From NCBI GenBank assembly GCA_903813345.2, contig CAIIXF020000003.1:11112931-11176930 (forward strand): a stretch of 64,000 bases of DNA, in the 5' to 3' direction. Origin of the DNA: Owenia fusiformis. Taxonomy: Eukaryota; Annelida; Polychaeta; Sabellida; Oweniidae. This document shows positions 25,801 to 40,800 of this stretch, piece by piece. The first letter of the stretch is position 1, and the number at the start of each line of letters is the position of its first letter. A program made the translations under genes and the position numbers. The notes beneath the pieces were generated by a model. That model was not told where the DNA came from and did not search any database. It saw only the letters and a program-made list of their open reading frames with translations.

Positions 25801-28800
25801 GATTTTCTCTCAGAAGGACGTAAGAATGTCACTCTTGGTAACATGCTTCACCAGGACAAGTTGGTGTTCTTTCTACATCTGCTAGGCATAGATACAAATG
25901 GCCACTCACACAAGCCTTATTCAAAGTGAGTTGATTCTTACAGTTTTAAGCCTGGTGATATCTGTCACAAGCTTGTGAATATATGTATTTGGCTGGTCAA
26001 GTGTACACCTCCCGCATCCCAGGATGGATGGATCTCAAATTCAACAAGTTGGCCAGGGGCAAAAATTCTTTTTCCCTGCAAAAGGCCCTTCTTGTACTAT
26101 TATCCACTTTTTGCATATTATTGCCCAGTTTTTACAGAAATTAAGGCCACTCAGATCTGGCATCACATACTATGTGGGGAGATATTGTCTCTCCTTCTGC
26201 TTGACTTAATATATTCCTGTCTGTCAGTTTTAACCAAAATTCTAAAATCCCTGTTTAGCACAACTATACTTCTCAGACAATTTTAATATTTTAATTTACT
26301 AATGAAAGATGAACTTGCTACAAATTATAAAACTGATCTTTCTAGGGAATATTTAGATAATATTCGGATAGTGGATTCTGGAATCCGAGAACTCACCTCC
26401 CTTATTGAAGAGTTCTATGAGCATGATGGAAGAACTGCATACATCATGTCAGCAGACCATGGCATGACAGACTGGGGTAAATGCACTTAATATTAAAGTA
26501 ATGCTCTGAAACTTTTTTCAACCAACTGAAAATTGTCAGTGAAAAATTGGAGATGCGACATTTTAGAAAATGAGAACTGGAAATGCCACTCTACTGCTAA
26601 AATATATGTCTTTCAATTTATAATTTTTGACACTACATGTATCTGATTTGGGATTGTATTAATTGTAGGTTCCCATGGCGCCAGTCACCCATCTGAAACC
26701 TTGACACCCCTTGTAGCTTGGGGGGCAGGGGTAAGAGGGCCAAATATGGGGGAAGATATTCAAGAGAAACAAGCATTCCGTGATACTTTCTCTCAAGGTA
26801 GGCATTACATTTTTAAACTAACATGGAATGGACTGTATACAATTTTGGTTTGGTTCAGATATTCGAAGTGTCAATATTATACATATTGGTTGGTCCAATT
26901 TTATCCTTTAAATATGCACACTAGTGTCTGTTTAAAATCATTTGAAATCTATAGCTCATTAAAAAATATTGCACATCTACAAATCTCTGATTTTGTAATC
27001 TAAAAAGATATTTTCAAGAAATTCCAATATCCAAGATTTGGTTCCATTTTTCTCATTTTAAACTACCGGTATCTTGTTCAAATATTATTCAAGGAAAATG
27101 CAACCAACTTGTGAACAGAAGGTTCCTTAATCTAACTTCATTTTTCCAGATTGGGACTTATCACATATATCAAGGAAGGACGTAGAGCAGGCAGATATTA
27201 CATCTTTGATGGCTGCCCTTATAGGCACGTCATTCCCTGTCAATTCTGTGGTATGTAGTCATAGTAACAAAGCACTCATTATGAAATTAAGAGCTTTGCT
27301 AGAAAAACCCAAAAAATGCTTATAGTTTATTTATTTTCCACCATTTTCTCTCAATTAAACCTTTTATTTTTGTCAAGTCGATTTTGTGACTGTTACTTTT
27401 TTTTTTGTAAAATAGTAATAACTCCAGGACTAATTTTAAAATGACTGAAAATTCTATACACCTATTGACATGTTATGGTGGTTTTAGGTAATGTCTTGTA
27501 AAATTGTAAACCTTTTCATTGATTTGGTCATTGTGGCATTGGTTAAAGGCAGAATCAGATCTATAGGGGTGACAAAGTTACAAGCAACATGTACACTTGA
27601 CCTACCAATAATCGATTCCTTACAATCTCAAAGACAATATCTCACAAAAGATTCATCATATGTTATAAATTGGTAAAGTTATTATAGATTCAAAGTGCAA
27701 AAATGGGTGAAAATAATAAGAATGGTAACCATTCTTATAGAAAATAATACATGATGGTAAAAATCTTAGTTTTCCTTGAATAAAGTTTGCACTTTTGTGA
27801 TTTTTAGAAAATAGACATGACAAGGAATGACATGAACCAGAAATATTCTAAAATTGAAATAATGTTTTTGTTTACCTGCCACTATAGTGCTGTCCCTAGG
27901 TCTGATTTCGTTACTCGGCTCGGAAAAAAGGTTTGTGGGTATCATTTTGTTCCAGACACTCTCTAGAATAAATTCATCTTGGGTGGAGTAAATATGTGTG
28001 GTAAACGAATTTGCTATGGGCAGTTAAAGAGGCGCCATCTATTCATTTTCAAACAGGGGGTAGGGGTATAAAATAATTTTTTAACACATTTTAATAGTAA
28101 AATGACATTGAAATACTAATAAAATCTTATCAAAAACATTATTTACAATCAGTACGAATTTTCTTGTGTGGCTTAGGGTGAAAATAAGGGCATATCTTGA
28201 AATTCACTACAGGGGTGCCACCTATTTTTGTACTTCTACCACATGTAATAACTTATTTTAGATTCGTTAAGGTACGAAATGTACTGAAAAAATTCATTCT
28301 GAAGGACCTATATATGTTCATACCACATACTTAAAATTAGATCAATAGCTTATGTACCGGCGGAGAAAAAAATTATTGAAATTTAAAATTATGTTATCAT
28401 GCAGGATAGGGGTGACCATATCTCACATTATTTACTTCCAAAATATGGAGCATATGTATCTCAAATGTGCTCAAAATGTTGTATGTACTCTTGCTATGTC
28501 ATAATATTACTAATAAGAAGTAGAAAAATGATTGTACATTTTAGAAATTATTAATTCTCATTTTGGCTTCTGACATCCCAGGGGTGACCATATCTCACCT
28601 TTATAACTTCCAAAATATGGAGCATATGTATCTCAAATGTGGTCAAAATGGTGTATGTACTCTTGCTTCGTCATAATATATGTAATAAGAAGTAAGAAAA
28701 TGATTGTACATTTAAAAAAATATTAATTCTCATTTTGGCTTCTGACGTCCCAGGGGTGACCATATGTCACCTTAATAACTTCCAAAATATTGAGCATATG

Positions 28801-31800
28801 TATCTCAAATGTGCTCAAAATGGTGTATGTACTCTTGCTTTGTCATAATATTAGTAATAAGAAGTAGAAAAATGATTGTACATTTTAGAAATTATTAATT
28901 CTCATTTTGGCTTTTGACGTCCCAGGGGTGACCATATCTCACATTAATAACTTCCAAAATATGGAGCATATGTATCTCAAATGTACTCAAAATGGTGTAT
29001 GTACTCTTGCTTTGTCATAATATTACACTAATAAGATGTAGGAATATGATTATACATTTAAAATTTTTTAATTTTACCTTCTTACGTTCCTTGGTAATCA
29101 TATTGCAACATATAATAATAATAATAACTTCTAAGATATGTAACATATACGCCTCAAATATTCTCAGAAAAGTCTTGTCTTTCATATTACTAATGAAATG
29201 TAGAAAAATGATTGCATTTTTAAAAAAAATTAATTTTAGCCTCTGGTGTCCCACCTTGATAACTCTCATGATATGCAACTTATGCATCTCAAATGTGTGC
29301 TCAAAATGGTATAAATATAGTCTTGTTTTGTCATATTTATTTAGAATCATAAAATCAACAGTTCAGAATCAATGGATTTTGACTGTCTTCTCTACAGCTA
29401 CATATAATTCAGGGCAAATAATATCTGCTTTCAAATATTTGCATCTGCTCCCCAAACACCCCTTACAGGTACAATGGATGAGATTATTCCCTTGCATAAT
29501 TACTTGGACCAAACATCTTTTGTAATCCATACAGGAATCCTTTTAGCCTATCAATAGTGGGAGTACTTTACTCCATTTATGAAGTAATGGCAAATGTTGA
29601 TAAGGTGTTAATATGTTATCCTGTGGCCTGCAATATATGCACCTTGGATCATACACTGAATTTAGGGATTTTGAGTAAGTAAAAAACGGGAAAAGGAGCT
29701 CTTTGTAATGATAAATCTTTCTAGCCACATTCTCTAGTTTTCATGTTTGTCATACAACATACATTGATTGTATTGAAATATTAATTTATGATTGTGATGT
29801 CCCGCACTTCTAGGGTCCCAGAGAAGAGCTTAGCTTTTGGAACACTTGCATTACTCTTGGCATGATAGGCCATACAGTGAATACAATTGTTGAGATGGGG
29901 CAAGAACAATATAGCACATTCGACAAAAGGCAACTTGAAAACCTAACAGTACCATTTGATAGAACCATATCCAGGAACAAAGTTCTTCAGTTTATTAGGC
30001 CTCCAAAACCTCCATTCATAACAGATTATGGAAAACTATAGTTCCTCCATTAAATTAAATTTTGAATGACCATGCCAAAAATTAGATCATTAACATGCTA
30101 AAACCCAACAGTGAAAATATGCAGAACGTGAACATAAATGATTGTGCAAATTAAGTAATATTTCTTCCCCACATATAAAACATAGAAATGGAACAAGGGA
30201 GAAGGTATATCATACTAATTCTCTTGTAAATTTCCTAAGATGTGCCAAGAACAAGAGTGATCTGTTTTCCTTCCAGACATCAAAACTTTATGCTAAAAAA
30301 CTGAAAGTGTCAATTTGGATTGCATACTGAAAGAGGAAATCTTATCAGTATCTACCTTCCCATGATATTATTGCAGAATATGGCCATGGCAAAACTTTAG
30401 CCCTTTCCTTATGCAATCATTGCATGTGATGCCATATCTGCATTCTAATACTGTTCTAAATCATCCGATTTCCGATCTGGATTTCTTCTGATACATGTAC
30501 CATAGAATGAGAAACGTTGCAGTTATAAAGTCATTTGTAATTCTGATATATGACAAAACATGCAAACTAGAGAATGTCAATCGGGATTAGAAGCAACTTA
30601 TCGCCCTTGTAATTTAGCAGTGGGACAGTTTGGTGTATGTTTGGGCATAAATGCGCCTTTAAGGCCTAATTTATCAGGATATTTTCAAAATTTCGGGTCA
30701 GATTTGGGGTTAAGGGGCCAATTTTGGTAAATGAGGCTAGGCTACTCACACTACTGATAGGCTACCAGTATACAAAAGATGTTGCATCCAAGGCATGCAA
30801 AAGACTTATCGTCCATTGTTTGGGGAGAAGATGCAAATATTTGAAAGTAGATCTTATTGTCTCTGGGCTATATGTAGCTGCATCCTTCAGGGGAGACAGT
30901 CAAATCCATAAATTCTGAACTTCTGATTTTATGAATCTCAATAAATATGACAAAACAAGACTATATTTATACCATTTTGGGCACGCATTTGAGATGCATA
31001 TGTTGCATACTGTGAGAGTTATATCAAGGTGAGATATAGTTGCCCCTGGGATGTCAGATTCGGAAGCTAAAATGAAAATTTCAATTCAAAAAAGGTGTAA
31101 TAATTTTTTCTACATCTCATGAATAATATTATGACAAAGCAAGACCATATGCCCCATTTTTGGTATATTTGAGTTGTATATGTTACATAATTTTAGAAGT
31201 TATTGAGGGACGTCAGAAGCTAAAATTAAAATTAACATTTTTTAAATGTATAATCATATTCCTACATCTTATTAGTATAATATTATGACAAAGCAAGAGT
31301 ACATACACCATTTTGAGTACATTTGAGATACATATGCTCCATATTTTGGAAGTTATTAAGGTGAGATATGGTCACCCCTGGGACGTCAGAAGCCAAAATG
31401 AGAATTAGTATTTTTTTAAATGTACAATCATTTTCCTACATCTTATTAGTAATATTATGACGATACAGGATTATATACACCATTTTGAGCACATTTGAGA
31501 TACATATGCTCCATATTTTGGAAATTATTAAGGTGAGATATGGTCACCCCTAGAACGTCAGAAGCTAAAATGAAAATTAATATTTTTAAAAATGTACAAT
31601 CATTTTCTTACATCTTATTAGTAATATTATGACTAGACAAGACTATAAACACCCTGGAACGTCAGAAGCTAAAATGAAAATTAATTTTTTTTAAAATGTA
31701 TCATCATTTTTCTACATATTATTAGTAATATTATGACAAGGCAAGACTATATACACCATTTTGAGCATATTTGAGATACATATGCTCCATATTTTGGAAG

Positions 31801-34800
31801 TTAATAATGTGAGATATGGTCACCCCCTATCCTGAATGATGCCACAATTTTAAATTTCAATAATTTTTTTCTCCGAAGGTATAAAAGCTATTGATCTAAT
31901 TTTAAGTATGTGGTATGAACATATATAGGTCCTTCAGAATGAATTTTTTCAGTTCATTTTGTACCTTAACGAATCTAAAATAAGTTATTACACGTGGTAG
32001 AAGTACGAAAATAGGTGGCGCCCCTGTAGTGAATTTCAAGATATGCCCTTTTTTTCACCCTAATACACACAAGAAAATTCATACTGATTGTAAATAATGT
32101 TTTTGATAAGATTTTATTAGTATTTCAATGTCATTTTACTATTAAAATGTGTTAAAAAATTATTTTATACCCCTACCCCCTGTTTGAAAATGAATAGATG
32201 GCGCCTCTTTAACTGCCCATAGCAAATTCGTTTACCACACATTTTTACTCCACCCAAGATGAATTTATTCTAGAGAGTGTCTGGAACAAAATGATACCCA
32301 CAAACCTTTTTTCCGAGCCGAGTAACGAAATCAGACCTAGGGACAGCACTACTAGATCTGATTCTCTCTTTAATAATCATCAAACTATTTTTGATTGTGT
32401 GATTGGTTTTCATTCTATTTTTAATCCCTCATTTGCAGGGTGTTCTTCCACTTGACTACATCAATGCTTCTGATGAGTTCAAAGCCCATGCAATCTTCAC
32501 CAATACTCAACAGATCCTTGCCCAACTTACTATTAAAATGGCAGAGAAACAAGAAACAACACTATCATGGCTCTTCAGACCATATAAGGCATTACCAGTA
32601 GACAATCAAATCCAATTTGTGAAATCAATTCAGAGGAAAATCCATGGAAAGGAATACAGAGAGGCAATTGAAGACTCTAGGGAATTAATTAAACTTGCCT
32701 TAGATGGACTTGAGTATTACCATGGTTATGATAGACTATTCCTTGGGGCAAGTATAGCTATGGGCTACCTAGGTTGGATAACGTACATATTGACAATCAT
32801 TATACAGGACTATACCAATATTGTTGCAACATCAAAAATTGCCCAATCTCAAGCAACATATCTGAGATCTGAAGAGGGGATTAGAACCATATTTGCAATT
32901 TTAGGTGCCATTGTGGCTTTTTTGCTTTATGTACAATCACTGCCTTGGACTCATTATATATACTGCTTACTTCCAATTATGCTTTGGAATGAAGCTTTAC
33001 TCAAAATCAATGTGATATCTCAAGTGAAAGAATCTATAGAGGGTGTTGGCAATCTCATGATGATTATCTTCAAAGTGTTCGTTGCTGTGGCTGGACTTGA
33101 AATAATTGTGCTCACTTTTTTTTATCGTGAACTTTTAACTCTTGGACTTGTTGCTATGGCAATATGGCCCATTATGACATCACTTAGAAGTAGCAACAAA
33201 ATGGTAGTAGTGTTTTGGAGTGTTTCCTGCTTATCTGTTGCTGTGTTTCCAATGCTTCCAGTGGTTGGCAGGGATACTGATTACCGACTAGTCTCGCTGG
33301 CGGGATGGACAATTCTGGCATTGGGTCTCTATGCATTCAGACAATTGAGTAAAAATGCGTTTTATAGCCCAATCAGATCAAATAAACTACATGTACTATT
33401 TTTTAGTCAGGTGAGTGTGTGCAAGCTGTTTATACATATGTAAAAATGTTTAACCTGTGTACTGTACAGTGTATATAAACAGCCACAAAACAGTAAATTT
33501 TCATAAAAATGTTGAGTATGAATAGGGCGAGTTATCATTAAATGGAAGTAGTGTGTTCAGTCAGTCAGCAGTTTAGTTCCTCGATAATTAACATGGATAT
33601 TTAGAATCTCTTGAATTTGTTCTCTATTTGCAGCTAGTCACTTTAGGTGTGGCGATACTCATCTTGAATTCAACCTCCTCCAGCATTGCAAGCAAACAAG
33701 GCCTTCCATTGCTCAACCAGGGCCTCAGCTGGCTAATTTTAGGTAAACATTGTCAGCTGGCTGATTCTAAGTAAACATTTTACAAGGGCTCCCATTGCTC
33801 AACCAGGGCCTCAGCTGGCTAATTTTAGGTAAACATTGTCAGCTGGCTGATTCTAAGTAAACATTTTACAAGGGCTCCCATTGCTCAACCAGGGTCTCCG
33901 CTGGCTGATTCTAAGTAAACATTTTACAAGGGCTCCCATTGCTCAACCAGGGTCTCCGCTGGCTGATTCTAAGTAAACATTTTACAAGGGCTCCCATTGC
34001 TCAACCAGGGTCTCCGCTGGCTGATTCTAAGTAAACATTTTACAAGGGCTCCCATTGCTCAACCAGGGTCTCCGCTGGCTGATTCTAAGTAAACATTTTA
34101 CAAGGGCTCCCATTGCTCAACCAGGGTCTCCGCTGGCTGATTCTAAGTAAACATTTTACAAGGGCTCCCATTGCTCAACCAGGGTCTCCGCTGGCTGATT
34201 CTAAGTAAACATTTTACAAGGGCTCCCATTGCTCAACCAGGGTCTCCGCTGGCTGATTCTAAGTAAACATTTTACAAGGGCTCCCATTGCTCAACCAGGG
34301 TCTCCGCTGGCTGATTCTAAGTAAACATTTTACAAGGGCTCCCATTGCTCAACCAGGGTCTCCGCTGGCTGATTCTAAGTAAACATTTTACAAGGGCTCC
34401 CATTGCTCAACCAGGGTCTCCGCTGGCTGATTCTAAGTAAACATTTTACAAGGGCTCCCATTGCTCAACCAGGGCCTCAGCTGGCTGATTGTTGGTATGG
34501 AATGTATCATTTCACTTATGTATATCATAGTAGCTAACTCCTTTAGAGTTATTTGGTCAAGAAATGCATGTTTGAAGATCACAAGATAGTGCATGTGGTT
34601 ATCAAACATTACCACAGGATGGGGATTACAACATTTGTTCATGAATCTATCTGAATTCGAAAGCAATTTCAAAATTATTGTTTCTTATAAAAATGTACAT
34701 AACCACTTTCTGTCAAAAACCTAATATTTTACTTGAATTGGTACCCATGTAAATAAAAGGCCTAATAATATAAGATGTATTTTCAGTGTTATCTGTGCTC

Positions 34801-37800
34801 CAGCCTCTATTAGGAAGTACACACATGGTTCCACGGCTACTCAGTCTAGGGGTGTCTCTCAGCGCCCCCTATATCCTACTCAGCATGTCGTATCCTTCAG
34901 TGCAACTTATACAAGTATAATGGTTTGGAAATAAAGTGGGGGAACAATAATGTCATGTGTAAGTGAAAGAGAGTAATTTTGAAGATGGGCACTGTTATTC
35001 TTTGTGATGTTTACATTCTATGCTACTGAAGATTGTTAACCTTGACATACTGTTGACCCCTCATGCTTTTGCTCATCAGGAACATCTTGGTTTAAAATAG
35101 ATGGAGACATTTTGTCTATGATTCAGTTGACAGGTGTATGTCGGCACTCTTGCCAATGTAATGTTTTCCTATGTTTCCTTAACTATGGCAGTCATGAGGC
35201 ACTGTTCTACTTGTCACTCTGCTGTTTGCTGTATGCCTGGCTACTAGTGGAATACAGCAATACATCACATACCATCAAGGTAGGTCATACTCTTCAACAT
35301 ATTTCATTCATGTACATGTATATACATGTACAGTTTATTTTCTCATTTCAATGAATTTATTTAAGCATCCTTGTTGATATAATCAAAACGTATGTAGAAT
35401 TTAGGTTATGTTTTTGAAACCATCTGCATTTTATATAAACTTTGAACTGAAACCTGCATTTTGATACTCTGTTCAATTTCTAGTATAGTCTGGGATGGTG
35501 TGTTGCCATAATATGTAATATGTGCAATTATTGTGTCCATGTATTTTAGGCCAATGAGCTAGACTTTAGCAAGGGCAGCGTGCTTGGAGAACCTACAAGA
35601 AATCTACACACAGCTGATCTCAGAGTGGCATATTTCTTTGTATCCTTAACACTGACATTTATTATTTTCATGATGTTATGTCCATGATCAGAAAGAACTA
35701 CATGTATTTAAAAAATGCTTCCGTATTTGGTAAGTGATATTATATAATATTTTTCAAATCATGGTTAATAAAATAACACCATCCTCCATTTTTCTTAACT
35801 GCTGCAGGTATTTTTCATTTTGACAGCATTTTTTGGAACAGGAAATATAGCCAGCATTAACAGCTTTGACCCAGTGTCCGTATACTGCTTCCTAACCATC
35901 TTTAACCCTTTCATTATGGGAGCACTCATGCTTTGGAAGGTGAGTAACATATCTATGTACTGCTTCCTTCCTTTCCCTATTGAACTGTTACTCCATTTTT
36001 TCCAAGAAAACCTGGTGCAATGTAATTTATTTTATTTTGGAGTAAAACAAAATTGTAATGGTCAAACGGTAGCACTTGAGGCCAAATTGAATTTCAATCA
36101 AAATTAAAGCAAAAACCAAATTAAATACAGGTAGTGCAAAAATAAATATTGTATTTTATATTCTTCAGATACATGTGAAAATCTTTTTGAATCAAATTGG
36201 GTATAGGTACAGAGGGTCTTTATGATAATGACCATCCTTCATCAACCGACAATCCTAGATAGCACATTCACATGTACATTCAGAGCTATACTTACATATC
36301 TAACATTGCATTGTTTCAGATTGTGATTCTATTCATCCTGGTCAGATGTATGTACATTCAGTGCTATACATATCTAAAATTGCATTGTTTCAGATTGTGA
36401 TTCTATTCATCCTGGTCACATATACATTCAGTGCTATACATATCTAACATTGCATTGTTTCAGATTGTGATTCTATTCATCCTGGTCACATATACATTCA
36501 GTGCTATACATATCTAACATTGCATTGTTTCAGATTGTGATTCCATTCAACCGGATCACATATTCAGTGCAATACATATCTAACATTGCATTGTTTCAGA
36601 TTGTGATTCTATTCATCCTGGTCACATATACATTCAGTGCTATACATATCTAACATTGCATTGTTTCAGATTGTGATTCTATTCATCCTGGTCACATGTA
36701 CATTCAGTGCTATACATATCTAACATTGCATTGTTTCAGATTGTGATTCTATTCATCCTGGTCACATGTACATTCAGTGCTATACATATCTAACATTGCA
36801 TTGTTTCAGATTGTGATTCTATTCATCCTGGTCACATATACATTCAGTGCTATACATATCTAACATTGCATTGTTTCAGATTGTGATTCTATTCATCCTG
36901 GTCACATGTATGTACATTCAGTGCTATACATATCTAACATTGCATTGTTTCAGATTGTGATTCTATTCATCCTGGTCACATGTACATTCAGTGCTATACA
37001 TATCTAACATTGCATTGTTTCAGATTGTGATTCTATTCACCCTGGTCACATATACATTCAATGCAATGCATATCTAATATTGCATTGTTTCAGATTGTGA
37101 TTCTATTCATCCTGGTCACATGTACATTCAGTGCTATACATATCTAACATTGCATTGTTTCAGATTGTGATTCTATTCATCCTGGTCACATGTACATTCA
37201 GTGCTATACATATCTAACATTGCATTGTTTCAGATTGTGATTCTATTCATCCTGGTCACATGTACATTCAGTGCTATACATATCTAACATTGCATTGTTT
37301 CAGATTGTGATTCTATTCATCCTGGTCACATGTACATTTAGTGCTATACATATCTAACATTGCATTGTTTCAGATTGTGATTCTATTCATCCTGGTCACA
37401 TGTACATTCAGTGCTATACATATCTAACATTGCATTGTTTCAGATTGTGATTCTATTCATCCTGGTCACATATATGTACATTCAGTGCTATACATATCTA
37501 ACATTGCATTGTTTCAGATTGTGATTCTATTCATCCTGGTCACATATACATTCAGTGCTATATATATCTAAAATTGCATTGTTTCAGATTGTGATTCTAT
37601 GCATCCTGGTCACATATACATTCAGTGCTATACATATCTAACATTGCATTGTTTCAGATTGTGATTCTATTCATCCTGGTCACATGTACATTCAGTGCTA
37701 TATATATCTAACATTGCATTGTTTCAGATTGTGATTCTATTCATCCTGGTCACATGTACATTCAGTGCTATACATATCTAACATTGCATTGTTTCAGATT

Positions 37801-40800
37801 GTGATTCTATGCATCCTGGTCACATATACATTCAGTGCTATACATATCTAACATTGCATTGTTTCAGATTGTGATTCTATTCATCCTGGTCACATATACA
37901 TTCAGTGCTATACATATTTAACATTGCATTGTTTCAGATTGTGATTCTATTCATCCTGGTCATATATTCAGCGCTATATATATCTAACATTGCACTGTTT
38001 CAGATTCTGATTCTATTAAACTGGTCACATATTCAGTGCTATACATATCTAACATTGCATAGTTTCAGATTCTGATTCTATTAAACTGGTCACATATTCA
38101 GTGCAATACATATCTAACATTGTATTGTTTCAGATTCTGATTCTATTAAACTGGTCACATATTCAGTGCAATACATATCTAACATTGCATTGTTTCAGAT
38201 TCTGATTCTATTAAACTGGTCACATATTCAGTGCAATACATATCTAACATTGTATTTTCAGTTTCAGATTGTGATTCTATGCATCCTGGTCACATATACA
38301 TTCAGTGCTATACATATATAACATTGCATTGTTTCAGATTGTGATTCTATTCATCCTGGTCACATTTACATTCAGTGCTATACATATCTAACATTGCATT
38401 GTTTCAGATTGTGATTCTATTCATCCTGGTCACATATACATTCAGTGCTATACATATCTAACATTGCATTGTTTCAGATTGTGATTCTATTCATCCTGGT
38501 CACATATACATTCAGTGCTATACATATCTAACATTGCATTGTTTCAGATTGTGATTCTATTCATCCTTGTCACATGTACATTCAGTGCTATACATATCTA
38601 ACATTGCATTGTTTCAGATTGTGATTCTATTCATCCTGGTCACATATACATTCAGTGCTATACATATCTAACATTGCATTGTTTCAGATTGTGATTCTAT
38701 TCATCCTGGTCAAATGTACATTCAGTGCTATACATATCTAACATTGCATTGTTTCAGATTGTGATTCTATTCATCCTGGTCACATATACATTCAGTGCTA
38801 TACATATCTAACATTGCATTGTTTCAGATTGTGATTCTATTCATCCTGGTCACATATACATTCAGTGCTATACAAATCTAACATTGCATTGTTTCAGAGT
38901 GTGATTCTATTCATCCTGGTCACATGTACATTCAGTGCTATATATATCTAACATTGCATTGTTTCAGATTGTGATTCTATTCATCCTGGTCACATATACA
39001 TTCAATGCAATACATATCTAACATTGCATTGTTTCAGATTGTGATTCTATTCATCCTGGTCACATGTACATTCAGTGCTATATATATCTAATATTGCATT
39101 GTTTCAGATTGTGATTCTATTCATCCTGGTCACATGTACATTCAGTACTATATATATCTAACATTGCATTGTTTCAGATTGTGATTCTATTCATCCTGGT
39201 CACATGTACATTCAGTGCTATACATATCTAACATTGCATTGTTTCAGATTGTGATTCTATTCATCCTGGTCACATATACATTCAATGCAATACATATCTA
39301 ATATTGCATTGTTTCAGATTGTGATTCTATTCATCCTGGTCACATATACATTCAATGCAATACATATCTAATATTGCATTGTTTCAGATTGTGATTCTAT
39401 TCATCCTGGTCACATATACATTCAGTGCTATACATATCTAACATTGCATTGTTTCAGATTGTGATTCTATTCATCCTGGTCAAATGTATGTACATTCAGT
39501 GCTATACATATCTAACATTGCATTGTTTCAGATTGTGATTCTATTCATCCTGGTCACATGTATGTACATTCAGTGCTATACATATCTAACATTGCATTGT
39601 TTCAGATTGTGATTCTATTCATCCTTGTCACATGTACATTCAGTGCTATACATATCTAACATTGCATTGTTTCAGATTGTGATTCTATTCATCCTGGTCA
39701 CATATACATTCAGTGCTATACATATCTAACATTGCATTGTTTCAGATTGTGATTCTATTCATCCTGGTCAAATGTACATTCAGTGCTATACATATCTAAC
39801 ATTGCATTGTTTCAGATTGTGATTCTATTCATCCTGGTCACATATACATTCAATGCAATACATATCTAACATTGCATTGTTTCAGATTGTGATTCTATTC
39901 ATCCTGGTCACATATACATTCAGTGCAATACATATCTAACATTGCATTGTTTCAGATTGTGATTCTATTCATCCTGGTCACATATACATTCAATGCAATA
40001 CATATCTAACATTGCATTGTTTCAGATTGTGATTCTATTCATCCTGGTCACATGTACATTCAGTGCTATATATATCTAATATTGCATTGTTTCAGATTGT
40101 GATTCTATTCATCCTGGTCACATGTACATTCAGTGCTATATATATCTAACATTGCATTGTTTCAGATTGTGATTCTATTCATCCTGGTCACATGTACATT
40201 CAGTGCTATACATATCTAACATTGCATTGTTTCAGATTGTGATTCTATTCATCCTGGTCACATGTATGTACATTCAGTGCTATACATATCTAACATTGCA
40301 TTGTTTCAGATTGTGATTCTATTCATCCTGGTCACATATACATTCAATGCAATACATATCTAATATTGCATTGTTTCAGATTGTGATTCTATTCATCCTG
40401 GTCACATATACATTCAATGCAATACATATCTAATATTGCATTGTTTCAGATTGTGATTCTATTCATCCTGGTCACATATACATTCAATGCAATACATATC
40501 TAATATTGCATTGTTTCAGATTGTGATTCTATTCATCCTGGTCACATATACATTCAATGCAATACATATCTAACATTGCATTGTTTCAGATTGTGATTCT
40601 ATTCATCCTGGTCACATGTATGTACATTCAGTGCTATACATATCTAACATTGCATTGTTTCAGATTGTGATTCTATTCATCCTGGTCACATATACATTCA
40701 ATGCAATACATATCTAATATTGCATTGTTTCAGATTGTGATTCTATTCATCCTGGTCACATGTACATTCAGTGCTATACATATCTAACATTGCATTGTTT

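Larger units (their letters stand above)
27885..32351. mobile_element. 4.47-kb palindromic (foldback) element, CTA target duplication
   Basis: Inverted arms run from TAGTGCTGTCCCTAGGTCTG at the left to its complement at the right. They continue about 1.5 kb inward (to about 29,370 and 30,915), and diverged inverted similarity goes further. The flanking CTA repeat (27882-27884 and 32352-32354) agrees with the uninterrupted MITE copy near 6300, which shows the empty-site sequence. The arms contain ~180-bp tandem repeats. The central ~1.5 kb has short coding-looking stretches I cannot identify. The element makes up most of the 5.2-kb PIGN intron between exons at 27250 and 32439. Confidence 0.85.
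27547..32369. mobile_element. TTAA-target MITE, split by a later foldback insertion
   Basis: The left end AGGCAGAATCAGATCTATAG and the inverted right end AGATCTGATTCTCTCT are bounded by TTAA (27543-27546 and 32370-32373), as in Kolobok or piggyBac elements. Without the insertion at 27885-32351 the MITE is about 350 bp. Partial copies at 6221-6311 and 52761-53075 support the reconstruction of one interrupted element. Confidence 0.75.

Noticed and set aside
28992-29525. 177-codon open frame on the plus strand, with a 111-codon frame on the minus strand
   Set aside because: It lies in the arm of the large foldback element, is composed of repeat sequence and has the low-complexity composition of AT-rich DNA.
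32439-33410. A processed PIGN retrocopy
   Set aside because: The segment is in its proper place in gene order, with working splice sites on both sides and no poly(A) tail or duplicated flanks.
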